Source: JAOADN01 sp049323795
GTDB lineage: Bacteria > Pseudomonadota > Alphaproteobacteria > Rhodobacterales > Rhodobacteraceae
DNA length: 64,000 nucleotides
NCBI GenBank assembly: GCA_049323795.1
Contig: JBMOOH010000020.1
Location: 106,523-170,522 of the forward strand
Reading direction: 5' to 3'
The notes beneath the pieces were generated by a model. That model did not search any database, was not told where the DNA came from, and worked only from the letters and a program-made list of their open reading frames with translations. How positions within the stretch are numbered: the stretch's first letter is position 1; every line of letters begins with the position of its first letter. Of this stretch, positions 19,070-27,900 are shown one piece after another. Made by a program: the position numbers and the translations under genes.

Positions 19070-19945
19070 TTACCGTTCTCCGGAAGCGATTAGGGACCGC
19101 ACGATCGGGTTCGGGAACTGCCGCCTGGGCGTGACCGCAAGGAAGACTTCCGCCAAGTTCGGCACATGGCCGGACCTCTGCAGGAGGCCGGCCTCGAGCT
19201 CGTCCCGCGCGGCAATCGGGGGCAGGAGCGCCACGCCTGCGTCTTCGCGCGCCAGCAGCCGCATCATGGCAACGTCATCCACTTCCGCGGCGATGCGCGG
19301 CCGAAGCCCGCGCTGCTCGGCATACGCATCGAATGCCGCGCGCAGCCCCGTCTCAAGCGTCGGAAGGATCAGCGGTTCGGTGGCGATGATGGTGTCCGGC
19401 TCGGCCGACGGCCCGACGCGCTGCACCGTCCCGATCAGGCTGACGGGCTGTTCGGCGATGCGGTGGGTTGCGAACGGTGTCCGGGCGTCCCGCGGCGGCG
19501 GCACATCCGTCAGGACGACGTCGAGCGTGAGTAGTGACAGCCCGCGCAGCAGCTCTCCCTGACTGCCCGACCTCAGGACGATCTCGATGTCCGGCCGGCC
19601 GAGGACCGGGCGAAGGAACGCGAGCTGGAAGTTGCGCGACAGCGTCGACAGCGCGCCCACCCGCAGGGCCTGTCGGCCTTCGCCCGTCTGTCGCAGCGTG
19701 CCGACCAGTTCGTCCCCCGTCCGGAAGATCCGGTCGGCATGGTCGAGCGCGATGCGCCCCGCCTCGGTCAGGACCAGCTTCCGGCCCGCCCGCTCGAACA
19801 GCGCATGCCCGAGGCGGTCCTCGAGCGTCTTGATCTGCGTCGACAGCGCCGACTGGGACAGGTTCAGCCGCCCCGCCGCGCGGGTCAGGTTCCCGTCATG
19901 GGCAACCGCATGGAAGTAGCGAAGGTGGTGATAGTTCAGATCCAT
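19070..19945 (-). CDS. LysR-family transcriptional regulator, divergent from dabBA
   Basis: 291 residues. The N-terminal winged helix-turn-helix (residues about 3-60) has the standard LysR pattern (LRYFHAVAHDGNLTRAAGRLNLSQSALSTQI), followed by an effector-binding domain. It is transcribed away from dabB with only 95 bp between the start codons. A palindrome sits directly against its own start codon (19948-19964). LysR regulators in this arrangement normally activate the divergent operon and repress themselves, so control of inorganic-carbon uptake is the natural inference. The effector is unknown. Confidence 0.9.
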   Translation of the reverse strand: MDLNYHHLRYFHAVAHDGNLTRAAGRLNLSQSALSTQIKTLEDRLGHALFERAGRKLVLTEAGRIALDHADRIFRTGDELVGTLRQTGEGRQALRVGALSTLSRNFQLAFLRPVLGRPDIEIVLRSGSQGELLRGLSLLTLDVVLTDVPPPRDARTPFATHRIAEQPVSLIGTVQRVGPSAEPDTIIATEPLILPTLETGLRAAFDAYAEQRGLRPRIAAEVDDVAMMRLLAREDAGVALLPPIAARDELEAGLLQRSGHVPNLAEVFLAVTPRRQFPNPIVRSLIASGER

Positions 19946-19947
19946 AT

Positions 19948-19964
19948 GTTCTATTTATTAGAAC
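19948..19964. promoter_or_regulatory. Candidate LysR operator in the LysR/dabB divergent promoter
   Basis: GTTCTA-TTTAT-TAGAAC is a perfect inverted repeat with 6-bp arms and 5-bp spacer in a markedly AT-rich stretch. It begins 3 bp upstream of the LysR ATG and 77 bp upstream of the dabB start. Position and symmetry fit a LysR dimer site that also blocks the regulator's own transcription. Confidence 0.55.
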
Positions 19965-20040
19965 GAAATCCATCAAACAATGAATTTTTTCGCAGATCTC
20001 CGGTGTGTTACCCCGCCCCAGTCCAGAATGGAGCGCTGCA

Positions 20041-21612
20041 ATGATGCCCGTCCACCTCGTATGGCTCGCCCCCCTCCTGATGATCGCCGCAGCCGTCACT
20101 GCCTTTGCCGGCAAGGGGTTTCGCCCGCGCGGGACGATCATCCTGGTCGAGATCGCCTCCCTCACCGCCGTCGCCATTGGAATTGGCGCGATTGCCATTG
20201 TCTCGGTCAACGGCCCGCAGACCGCCGAACTGGCGACCGCCGCCGGCTTCGGCGCATCGCTGCGCATCGACGCGGTCAGCGTGACGATGCTCGCGCTCGT
20301 CTCGTTCGTCGGCTGGGTCGTCCTGCGCTATTCGGGCACCTACCTCGACGGGGAAGAGCGCCAAGGCCCCTTCCTGGGCTGGATGTCGTTGACGCTTGCC
20401 GCCGTCATGGTCCTCGTGACCGCAGGCAACGTCCTCCAGCTGACGCTCGCCTGGGCGGCGATGGCGGCGGGCCTGCATCGGCTTCTCCTCTTCTACCCCC
20501 GGCGTCCCGCCGCCCGTCGCGCCGCCCGGAAGAAGGCAATGACGGCTGGCATGGGTCTCGTCGCGCTCGCATCCGCCTCGGCGCTGCTGTCGATGACCTA
20601 CGGCACCGGGGACATTGCCGGGATCGGTCGCGCCGCCGCCGCGAACCCGACTGCGGCAAGCGCGATGGGCGCGGGCCTTCTGGCGGCCGCCGCCCTCTTC
20701 AAGACCGCCCAGTTCCCGGTCCAGGGCTGGCTGACCGAGGTGATGGAGGCCCCGACGCCCGTCTCCGCGCTGCTTCATGCCGGGGTGGTGAATGCCGGCG
20801 GCTTCCTCCTGATCCGTTTCGCCGACGTGATGATCGGCGCGCCCGGGGTGCTCGCCGTGCTGGTGATCCTCGGCGGGTTCACGGCGCTCGTGGGCAGCCT
20901 CGTGATGCTGACCCAGCCCGCTGTGAAGACGGCCCTCGCCTGGTCCACGATCGCCCAGATGGGGTTCATGATCCTGCAATGCGGTCTCGCGCTCTTCCCG
21001 CTCGCGCTGCTGCATCTCGTGGCGCATTCGCTCTACAAGGCGCATGCCTTCCTGTCCTCGGGCGGCGCGGTCGAGGCGGTCGCGGCCGCACGGAGGCCGG
21101 GGCCCGTGGCCGTTCCCGGCCCCGGCAAGGTGCTGCGTGCCTTCGCGATCGGACTGGCGATCTATTTCGGGATCGGCCTTGTCGTCGGGTTCGAGCACAA
21201 GTCCCCGCAGGCGACCGCGCTCGGCGCCATCCTGATCTTCGGCGTTGCCTATCTGATCGCCCAGGGCCTCGCCGACACGGTTCCGTCGGATCTCACCCGC
21301 CGCACGGCGCTGGCCTCGGTCGTTGCGGCGCTTGCCTACTTTGCCTTCCAGCGGATCGCCGAATGGCTGACGGCGGGGACGCTTCCGCCGACCCCGCCCC
21401 CCGGTCCGCTCGAATGGGCGCTCATCACGCTCTCGGTCCTCAGCTTCGGAGCGGTGGCCGTGGCCCAGGCGATGTTTCCGCTCTGGGCGGGGCATCCCGC
21501 CGCGCAGGGCCTCCGCGTGCATCTGTCGAACGGGCTCTACGCCAATGCCGTCCTGAACCGTCTCATCCGCGCCTGGTCGCGCCCCTCGGGTGGCGTGTCG
21601 GCCGGCCGCTAG
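20041..21612 (+). CDS. dabB: DabB, proton-translocating membrane subunit of the DAB inorganic carbon transporter
   Basis: 523 residues, about 14 hydrophobic helices, of the complex I NuoL/M-like proton-translocating family. The hallmark motif is AALFKTAQFPVQGWLTEVMEAPTPVSALLHAG, with the Lys and Glu of the proton path. I chose ATG 20041 (GGAG 7 bp upstream) over a longer frame. DabB partners with DabA, whose gene starts 13 bp downstream; the pair couples ion flow to one-way CO2 hydration and bicarbonate accumulation (established for Halothiobacillus DAB). A stand-alone NuoL-like protein next to a DUF2309 gene is diagnostic. Confidence 0.92.
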   Translation: MMPVHLVWLAPLLMIAAAVTAFAGKGFRPRGTIILVEIASLTAVAIGIGAIAIVSVNGPQTAELATAAGFGASLRIDAVSVTMLALVSFVGWVVLRYSGTYLDGEERQGPFLGWMSLTLAAVMVLVTAGNVLQLTLAWAAMAAGLHRLLLFYPRRPAARRAARKKAMTAGMGLVALASASALLSMTYGTGDIAGIGRAAAANPTAASAMGAGLLAAAALFKTAQFPVQGWLTEVMEAPTPVSALLHAGVVNAGGFLLIRFADVMIGAPGVLAVLVILGGFTALVGSLVMLTQPAVKTALAWSTIAQMGFMILQCGLALFPLALLHLVAHSLYKAHAFLSSGGAVEAVAAARRPGPVAVPGPGKVLRAFAIGLAIYFGIGLVVGFEHKSPQATALGAILIFGVAYLIAQGLADTVPSDLTRRTALASVVAALAYFAFQRIAEWLTAGTLPPTPPPGPLEWALITLSVLSFGAVAVAQAMFPLWAGHPAAQGLRVHLSNGLYANAVLNRLIRAWSRPSGGVSAGR

Positions 21613-21625
21613 GAAAGGAACCGCC

Positions 21626-24010
21626 ATGCTCGTCCGGACCCGCGCCGACTTCACCGGTGTCTTCCTCGAGATCGTTGCCTCCGCCAGGACGGCCGCCCGC
21701 GCGATCCCGCCCGCCTGGCCGCTCGAAGCGACCGTCGCCGTCAACCCTTTCCTCGGCCAGGCCGAAGGCGGGCTGGCCGAAGCCGCCGCGCGTCTTGGCA
21801 GGGTCGGCGGCGTTCGGGTGACGATGCCGCGGTCCTGGTACCGCCGGCTCCGCGACGAGGGCGAGGTGACGGACGCCGACATCCGTGCCGCCGCGGGCGA
21901 ATGCGCCCAAGGACCTTACCTGTCCGGCGTCCTCTCCGGCCCCGCCGCCGATCCCGCCGCCGATCCTGCGGCACCGGTCGCGCTGCCCACGGTCGCCGAC
22001 CTTGCGGCGCGCGCCTCGGGGATCGACTGGCCCGGGATCATCACGGATCGGATCGGCGTCTGGGCCGCAAGCTTCTTCGACAGGGGACAGGCCCCCTGGC
22101 CGGCCGAGACACAGTGCGGCGCCTTTGCCGCGTGGCGGGTGTTCGCGACCCACGACCTGACCCCCGAAATCCAGGGCCTGAAGGGGTTCGCGCGGCTCGT
22201 CGCCGACGGACCCGACCAGGCCTGGACCTCGCTGGCCCGCTCGGCCGACCTCCTCGGCCTCACCTCCGCCTCGGCCGAGAGCTACTTCCATGCGCTTCTG
22301 CACGACCTCGGCGGCTGGGCACAGGCCGCCCGCTGGATGCTCTGGCAGGCCGAGCAACGGGGCGATGCGGACGATACCCTCACCGATCTCCTCGCCATCC
22401 GCCTCTTCTGGGAGGAGGCGCTCGTCCGGCAATATGGCGGGGCGATCACCGGGAACTGGTCTGCCGTCTGCGATGCCCATGCCGCGCCGGTCGGGCCGAG
22501 TGACGACCAGCGGATCGACGCGATCCTTCAGCGCGCGACGGAACATGCGGCGCAGCGCCGTCTCGCCGCGCTGCTTTCCTCTCCGCGTCCGGCTGCCGCC
22601 GCGCCCGCGCGTCCGCAACTCCAGGCCGTGTTTTGCATCGACGTGCGGTCCGAAATCTTCCGCCGCGCGCTCGAGGCTCAGGGCGGCGGCATCGAGACGC
22701 TCGGCTTCGCGGGTTTCTTCGGGCTGCCCCTTGTCCACCGGGCGCTCGGATCGGTCGAAGCGGAACCGCACCTGCCTGTCCTTCTTTCACCCGCCCTTGC
22801 GACCGAGGCGCCGGCCGACCCCGCCGTCGAGGCGGCGGCCCGCATCTCCGCCCGGGCCAGGCGCGCCTGGGGCCGGTTCCGCCAGGCCGCCGTCTCGTCC
22901 TTCGCCTTCGTCGAAGCGGCGGGTCCGGCCTATGGCTGGAATCTCCTGAAGGACTCCCTTCATCTCGGCCACCGCCACGACCTGCCCGAACCGCCGCCCG
23001 CTTTCCTCGACCTTTCGCCCGCGGCCCGGATCGACACCGCCGCGACAGTCCTGCGCGCGATGTCGCTGACCTCGGGCTTCGCGCCGGTCGTCATCCTCAC
23101 GGGCCACGGGGCCAGCACGGTGAACAACCCGCAGGCCAGCGCCCTCCAGTGCGGGGCCTGCGGGGGCCGGACGGGTGCGGTCAGCGCACGGGCGCTTGCC
23201 GGTATCCTGAACGACCCGGCGGTCCGCGCGGGCCTGGCCGAGAGCGGCATCGCCATCCCCCCCGATACCCGCTTCGTCGGGGCCCTGCACGACACGACGC
23301 TCGACCGCGTGACGCTCTTCGACATCCCGGCGGAGGAGTTCCGCGACATTCGCGCATTTCTCGACAGGGCGGGCGAAGCGGCACGCGCCGAGCGTGCGCC
23401 CCTTCTTCCGCGGGCCGGCAAACCGGCGGCCATCGCGAAGCGGGCAACCGACTGGGCCGAGACCCGCCCCGAATGGGGCCTCGCCGGATGCAACGCCTTC
23501 ATCGCGGCCCCCCGCGAGCGGACGCGCGGCCGCAGTTTCGGCGGACAGGTGTTCCTTCACAGCTACGACTGGCGGGCGGACCAGGGGTTCAGGACGCTGG
23601 AACTGATCCTGACCGCCCCCGTCGTCGTCGCAAGCTGGATCAGCCTTCAATACTACGGCTCTGTGGTTGCGCCCGAGGTCTTCGGCGCCGGCAACAAGCT
23701 TCTCCACAATGTCGTCGGCGGCATCGGCGTCCTGGAAGGCAACGGGGGCCGGCTCCGTACCGGCCTCGCCTGGCAGTCGGTGCACGACGGGCGGGACCTG
23801 CGCCACAGACCGCTGCGCCTTTCGGTCGTCATCGAGGCGCCGACAGCGGAGATCTCGAAGGTTCTCGACCGCCACCCCGGGGTCCGGCAGCTCTTCGACA
23901 ACGGCTGGCTGCACCTCCTTGTCCTCGGGGATTCCGGTCGGCTCGCCTGGAGGCGAACACCGGAAGGCGCCTGGGCCCCGTTCGGCGACCGGATGGCAGA
24001 GGTCGCCTGA
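21626..24010 (+). CDS. dabA: DabA, carbonic-anhydrase-like subunit of the DAB complex (DUF2309/UPF0753)
   Basis: 794 residues from ATG 21626 with AGGAAAGGA upstream. The zinc site of the family can be placed: C337 and D339 in VFCIDVRSE, H494 in LTGHGAST and C509 in LQCGACGG. The spacing of 2 and 15 residues within the pairs equals that of the characterised Halothiobacillus DabA (C351, D353, H524, C539). The protein is otherwise soluble and binds DabB at the membrane. It should hydrate CO2 vectorially, giving cytoplasmic bicarbonate for carboxylases. All key residues are intact, so the complex should be functional. Confidence 0.95.
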   Translation: MLVRTRADFTGVFLEIVASARTAARAIPPAWPLEATVAVNPFLGQAEGGLAEAAARLGRVGGVRVTMPRSWYRRLRDEGEVTDADIRAAAGECAQGPYLSGVLSGPAADPAADPAAPVALPTVADLAARASGIDWPGIITDRIGVWAASFFDRGQAPWPAETQCGAFAAWRVFATHDLTPEIQGLKGFARLVADGPDQAWTSLARSADLLGLTSASAESYFHALLHDLGGWAQAARWMLWQAEQRGDADDTLTDLLAIRLFWEEALVRQYGGAITGNWSAVCDAHAAPVGPSDDQRIDAILQRATEHAAQRRLAALLSSPRPAAAAPARPQLQAVFCIDVRSEIFRRALEAQGGGIETLGFAGFFGLPLVHRALGSVEAEPHLPVLLSPALATEAPADPAVEAAARISARARRAWGRFRQAAVSSFAFVEAAGPAYGWNLLKDSLHLGHRHDLPEPPPAFLDLSPAARIDTAATVLRAMSLTSGFAPVVILTGHGASTVNNPQASALQCGACGGRTGAVSARALAGILNDPAVRAGLAESGIAIPPDTRFVGALHDTTLDRVTLFDIPAEEFRDIRAFLDRAGEAARAERAPLLPRAGKPAAIAKRATDWAETRPEWGLAGCNAFIAAPRERTRGRSFGGQVFLHSYDWRADQGFRTLELILTAPVVVASWISLQYYGSVVAPEVFGAGNKLLHNVVGGIGVLEGNGGRLRTGLAWQSVHDGRDLRHRPLRLSVVIEAPTAEISKVLDRHPGVRQLFDNGWLHLLVLGDSGRLAWRRTPEGAWAPFGDRMAEVA

Positions 24011-24117
24011 CCGACGGTGCCCCGGGGCTTGCGCCGGCTTCCGTTCCGCAGCAGCCTCGCGGTGCGGGAACCGGCGATCTCGCCGGGCCCCCGCAATCCG
24101 AAGAGGAGGGGCAGGGG

Positions 24118-25008
24118 ATGCGTTCGCTCGTTCTGGTCCGGCACGGGGACGACCCGCCTGACGACCGCGTGGTGGCCTTCGCCGTCGAACGCGGCTTACG
24201 TCCCGTGATCGTGAAGCCGTTCAGGGGCGAACCCCTGGGCGAGCCCGATGCGGACGTCGCCGGGACCGTGATCTACGGCGGCCCGTTCAATGTCTTCGAG
24301 GAGGACCGCCACCCCTTCCTCGACGACGAGGCGCGCTGGATCCGCACCTGCATGGCGGCCGGGATCCCGGTCCTCGGGATTTGCCAGGGCGCACAGCAGA
24401 TCGCCCGGATTCTGGGTGCCGAGGTCGGCCCGAAACCCGGCGAACCGCACGAGTTCGGCTATTACCGCATCTCGCCGACGCCGGATGGGGCCGATTTCAT
24501 GACCGGCCCGATGTACTTCACCGAATCGCACTTCCATACCTTCGACATCCCCCGGGGTGCCGTTCACCTTGCGGGAAGCGATGCCTTTGCCAATCAGGCC
24601 TTCCGCTACGGCGACTGTACCTATGCGCTCCAGTTCCACCCCGAGGTCACGATCGAGGGATTCCGCCGGTGGCAGCGCGCGAAGCGCGCGACCTACGAAA
24701 GGCCCGGCGTCCAGCCCAAGGCCGAGCAGGATGAAATGATGCTCCGCCATGACGCCGCGCAGGCCGAATGGTTCTATGCCTTCCTGGAGCGGCTTTTCGG
24801 CCCGGGCGCCTCATCCGCGGCGCAGGTTCTCCCTGACGAGGCGGTCCCTGGCCCGGCTGCGCCGGCGCGAAAGGCGGATGTCGGCCGCCCGCACCCGGCC
24901 GACAGGGCCGGTCCGGGTCATATCCGGCCGGTCAGGGCCAGGATCAGCACGATGACGAGGAGCACCCCCACGATCCCCGAGGGCCAGACCCCCCAGTCGC
25001 GGGAATAG
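24118..25008 (+). CDS. Class I glutamine amidotransferase family protein
   Basis: 296 residues from ATG 24118 behind GAGGAGGGG. The nucleophile Cys is in LGICQGAQQIA (about residue 88; most relatives have GICLG or GICFG). The His-Glu pair is in ALQFHPEVTIEG. It resembles stand-alone amidotransferases that hydrolyse glutamine or cleave gamma-glutamyl bonds; the substrate is unknown. The last 60 residues are low-complexity, Pro/Ala/Arg-rich, and run antisense over the whole 3' half of a DUF3309 gene, so the true end may be a chance extension. It follows dabA by 107 bp, but a functional link is not evident. Confidence 0.8.
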   Translation: MRSLVLVRHGDDPPDDRVVAFAVERGLRPVIVKPFRGEPLGEPDADVAGTVIYGGPFNVFEEDRHPFLDDEARWIRTCMAAGIPVLGICQGAQQIARILGAEVGPKPGEPHEFGYYRISPTPDGADFMTGPMYFTESHFHTFDIPRGAVHLAGSDAFANQAFRYGDCTYALQFHPEVTIEGFRRWQRAKRATYERPGVQPKAEQDEMMLRHDAAQAEWFYAFLERLFGPGASSAAQVLPDEAVPGPAAPARKADVGRPHPADRAGPGHIRPVRARISTMTRSTPTIPEGQTPQSRE

Positions 25009-25076
25009 CCCCAGGTCGGCAGAGCGCCGATCAGGGCGAGAACGAGGATGATGAGGAGGATGGTTCCGACCGTCAT
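24918..25076 (-). CDS. DUF3309 family small membrane protein
   Basis: 52 residues from ATG 25076, with AAGGGGA upstream. Two hydrophobic stretches (TILLIILVLALIGALP and GIVGVLLVIVLILALTG) flank a short loop with WGYSRDWGVWPSG. This layout and the GALPTW...YSR...W motif are typical of DUF3309, a family of roughly 50-residue proteins common in Proteobacteria with unknown function. It overlaps the end of the amidotransferase on the opposite strand by 91 bp. Confidence 0.82.
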   Translation of the reverse strand: MTVGTILLIILVLALIGALPTWGYSRDWGVWPSGIVGVLLVIVLILALTGRI

Positions 25077-25165
25077 GATCTGTCCCCTTCTGGGTCAGGG
25101 CGGTCCGCTGCGCCGTCCGGTGGGGAAAACGGAGTGCGGCCTCAATGGTTCCGGTCGCGGCGGTG

Positions 25166-25243
25166 TCAGAAGATGTTGAAGAGGTAGAGAAGGATGATGA
25201 CGACGACCGGAACCCCGAGCAGCCAGGCGATGATGCCCTTCAT
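25166..25243 (-). CDS. 25-residue hydrophobic peptide
   Basis: A tiny frame from ATG 25243 to TGA 25166-25168, beginning MKGIIAWLLGVPVVV and ending LYLFNIF. An ideal ribosome site CAGGAGG lies 6 bp upstream. The product is one membrane-spanning helix with a charged N-terminus. Peptides of this kind occur beside DUF3309 genes and stress genes in alphaproteobacteria and are usually missed by gene callers. The function is unknown. The strong ribosome site and clean helix make it more than a chance frame. Confidence 0.65.
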   Translation of the reverse strand: MKGIIAWLLGVPVVVIILLYLFNIF

Positions 25244-25367
25244 GTTGGCCTCCTGAATGGATTGTCATCCGGGAACGCGGGGCGGGGCGAGGGGTTCCGG
25301 CCCATCCGTCGGACGGTGGGGACCGATGCCCCGGCCGCCGGTCCAACCAGCGGGGAACGCAAAGAAT

Positions 25368-25393
25368 AAGGGCGCGTGAAGTCACGCGCCCTT
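25368..25393 (-). terminator. Rho-independent terminator of the cold-shock gene
   Basis: AAGGGCGCGTGA (25368-25379) and its exact reverse complement (25382-25393) form a perfect 12-bp palindrome 20 bp after the csp stop codon. On the minus strand it is followed by CTTATTCTTT, a loose U-rich tail. Confidence 0.8.
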
Positions 25394-25413
25394 TTCCGGA
25401 AATCGGGGTCGGC

Positions 25414-25620
25414 TCAGACGAGCGCGAGGTTCGACGCGCTTTCGCGGCCGTCGCGGCCCTTCTCGATGTCGAAGGTCACCTTCGCACCGTCGGCGAGGGT
25501 CGAGAGGCCCGCGCGCTCGAGCGCCGAGATGTGGACGAACACGTCCTTGCGGCCGCCTTCGGGCTCGATGAAACCGAAGCCTTTGGTGGCGTTGAACCAT
25601 TTCACGGTGCCGTTGGCCAT
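25414..25620 (-). CDS. Cold-shock protein, CspA family
   Basis: 68 residues, a single cold-shock domain. RNP1 is KGFGFIEP and RNP2 is VFVHISAL, and the N-terminus is MANGTVKWFNATKG. It binds single-stranded RNA or DNA and acts as an RNA chaperone. The length matches the family exactly. A clear terminator follows, and a gene-free leader/promoter zone precedes it, as is usual for csp genes with long leaders. Cold induction cannot be shown from sequence. Confidence 0.95.
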   Translation of the reverse strand: MANGTVKWFNATKGFGFIEPEGGRKDVFVHISALERAGLSTLADGAKVTFDIEKGRDGRESASNLALV

Positions 25621-26074
25621 CGTGATGTCTCCTGTCTTGGTCGCTGCCCGCAGGGTGCGGCAGCCTGGCTCAGTCATCGCAGATCGAAGGACTGTAGCCG
25701 GATAACGGAGACAGCAGGTCGAAGCGGGTAACGTTCGCAAGGGGCATATGGGGGGTGCGGGGGACAATAGCAAGGGAAATCTGGGAAGCGGCGAAACCGG
25801 GCGTAGACTGGCGTCGGGTTTGCGTGGGGCAAGCGTATGGCACGGGTCCCGACAGAAGGCGGACGCGGGCGGCGGTCGGCCGCGTGAACCCCGGCCCCCG
25901 GGGGTACGTCACCGGGCAGCCCTTGACCCGCCGCCCAGGGGCGGACGTTTCTCGCGCCCGCCCCCCTCCGGATCGGGCGCTGCCCTGTGTCGTACGGCAC
26001 GCTGGAGAGGTGGGGTGCGGGGTGCCGCCGGTCGGCGGCATCAGGGGTGACGGCCGCGGGCGGGATCACCCGCC
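25621..26074. other. Gene-free 454-bp interval upstream of csp with GC-rich hairpins
   Basis: Very GC-rich except near csp. Overlapping frames on both strands here show no family signal and I reject them. A perfect hairpin TGCCGCC-GGTC-GGCGGCA lies at 26023-26040, and another lies against the ettA stop codon. The csp promoter and leader should lie in 25621-25780. Confidence 0.55.
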
Positions 26075-26075
26075 C
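26058..26075 (-). terminator. Hairpin at the ettA stop codon
   Basis: GGGCGGG-ATCA-CCCGCCC, a perfect 7-bp stem whose first base pair overlaps the ettA TAG. There is no U-run afterwards, so it is a weak or Rho-assisted terminator or a 3'-end stabiliser. Confidence 0.45.
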
Positions 26076-27730
26076 TACCTCGTGAATTTCTTGTACTTCA
26101 CCCGCTTCGGCTCGATGCTCTCCGGTCCGAGCCTGCGCACCTTGTCCTCCTCGTAGGCCTCGAAATTCCCCTCGAACCACTCCACATGCGCGTCGCCCTC
26201 GAAGGCGAGGATGTGGGTGCAGAGGCGGTCGAGGAAGAAGCGGTCGTGGCTGATGATGACGGCGCAGCCGGCGAAGTCCTCGATCGCCGCCTCCAGCGCC
26301 TGCAGCGTCTCGACGTCGAGGTCGTTCGTCGGTTCGTCGAGCAGCAGGACGTTGCCGCCCTCTTTCAGCAGTTTCGCCATGTGGACGCGGTTGCGTTCGC
26401 CGCCGGAGAGGAGTCCCACCTTCTTCTGCTGGTCGCTGCCCTTGAAGTTGAAGCTGCCGACATAGGCGCGGGAATTCACCGTGGCGTCGCCGAGCGCGAT
26501 GATCTCGGCGCCGCCCGAGATTTCCTCCCAGACGGTCTTGTTCGCATCCAAGGCGTCGCGGGACTGGTCCACGTAGGCGAGTTTCACCGTGTCGCCGTAG
26601 GTGATGGTGCCCGCATCGGGTTTCTCCTGCCCGGTGAGCAGGCGGAAGAGCGTGGTCTTGCCGGCGCCGTTCGGGCCGATGACGCCGACGATGCCGCCGG
26701 GGGGGAGGGAGAAGGTGAGGTCCTCGATCAGCTGCTTGTCGCCCATGTGCTTGGCGAGGCCGTTCACCTCGATCACCTTGCCGCCGAGGCGGGGGCCGTT
26801 CGGGATGACGATCTGGGCGCGGGTGATCTTTTCGCGTTCGGACTGGCCGGCGAGTTCCTCGTAGGCGTTGATCCGCGCCTTCTGCTTCGCCTGCCGGGCC
26901 TTGGCGCCGGCACGGATCCATTCGAGTTCGCGTTCGAGGGTCTTCTGGGTCGCCCTCTCCTCGCGCGCTTCCTGGGCGAGACGCCTGGCCTTCTGTTCGA
27001 GCCAGGCGGAATAGTTGCCTTCGTAGGGAATGCCGCGGCCGCGGTCCAGCTCGAGGATCCAGCCGGTGATGTCGTCGAGGAAGTAGCGGTCGTGGGTGAC
27101 GATCAGGATCGTGCCCTTGTATTCGATGAGATGCTTCTGGAGCCAGGCGATCGTCTCGGCGTCGAGGTGGTTCGTCGGTTCGTCGAGAAGCAGCATGTCG
27201 GGCGCGTCGAGCAGAAGCTGGCAGAGCGCGACGCGGCGCTTCTCGCCGCCCGAGAGGGTGCCCACGTCGGCGTCGTCGGGCGGGCAGCGCAGCGCCTCCA
27301 TCGCGACGTCCACCTGTGAATCGAGGTCCCAGAGGTTCTCGCTGTCGATCTCGTCCTGGAGCTTCGCCATCTCGTCGGCGGTCTCGTCGGAGTAGTTCAT
27401 GGCAAGTTCGTTGTAGCGGTCGAGCTTGGCCTTCTTCGCCGCGACGCCGAGCATGACGTTGCCGCGCACGGTCAGCGCGGGGTCGAGTTGCGGCTCCTGT
27501 GGCAGGTAGCCGACGCGGGCGCCCCTGGCGGCCCAGGCCTCGCCGGTGAAGTCCCTGTCCCAGCCGGCCATGACGCGCAGGAGGGTGGATTTGCCCGAGC
27601 CGTTGACGCCGACGACGCCGATCTTCACGCCGGGGAGAAAGTTCAGGCGGATGTTCTCGAAGACCTTCCTGCCGCCGGGGTAGGTCTTGGAGACGCCGTC
27701 CATGTGATAGACGTACTGGTAGCTGGCCAT
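26075..27730 (-). CDS. ettA: Energy-dependent translational throttle protein EttA (ABC-F ATPase)
   Basis: 551 residues, two ABC domains without membrane helices. Walker A motifs are GVNGSGKST and GPNGAGKTT; signatures are LSGGEKRR and LSGGERNR; both Walker B motifs are followed by DEPTN. The interdomain linker is rich in Arg, Lys and Glu and contains the arm region. Length and the opening MASYQYVYHMDGVSK match EttA closely. EttA binds the ribosomal E site and gates entry into elongation according to the ADP/ATP ratio. The start ATG at 27730 has GGAGGGAA upstream. Confidence 0.95.
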   Translation of the reverse strand: MASYQYVYHMDGVSKTYPGGRKVFENIRLNFLPGVKIGVVGVNGSGKSTLLRVMAGWDRDFTGEAWAARGARVGYLPQEPQLDPALTVRGNVMLGVAAKKAKLDRYNELAMNYSDETADEMAKLQDEIDSENLWDLDSQVDVAMEALRCPPDDADVGTLSGGEKRRVALCQLLLDAPDMLLLDEPTNHLDAETIAWLQKHLIEYKGTILIVTHDRYFLDDITGWILELDRGRGIPYEGNYSAWLEQKARRLAQEAREERATQKTLERELEWIRAGAKARQAKQKARINAYEELAGQSEREKITRAQIVIPNGPRLGGKVIEVNGLAKHMGDKQLIEDLTFSLPPGGIVGVIGPNGAGKTTLFRLLTGQEKPDAGTITYGDTVKLAYVDQSRDALDANKTVWEEISGGAEIIALGDATVNSRAYVGSFNFKGSDQQKKVGLLSGGERNRVHMAKLLKEGGNVLLLDEPTNDLDVETLQALEAAIEDFAGCAVIISHDRFFLDRLCTHILAFEGDAHVEWFEGNFEAYEEDKVRRLGPESIEPKRVKYKKFTR

Positions 27731-27900
27731 CTGTTTCCCTCCGGTCGGCGTGGTGTGGCCGTCAGATAGGGGAAGGGGGCGCGAAGGGCAATCGCGTCGG
27801 GGGGCTTTCGTGAAACGCGACCTGATGCGGCGCCATGCCATTGACAGGGCCGCTCGGGCACCCTGACAAGACTGGGGCGGCCGAAGGAGGGCCCTGCGCG

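Noticed and set aside
25755..26156. 133-codon plus-strand frame in the csp-ettA interval
   Set aside because: Runs into ettA antisense, has no ribosome site and no family signal. I treat the interval as noncoding.
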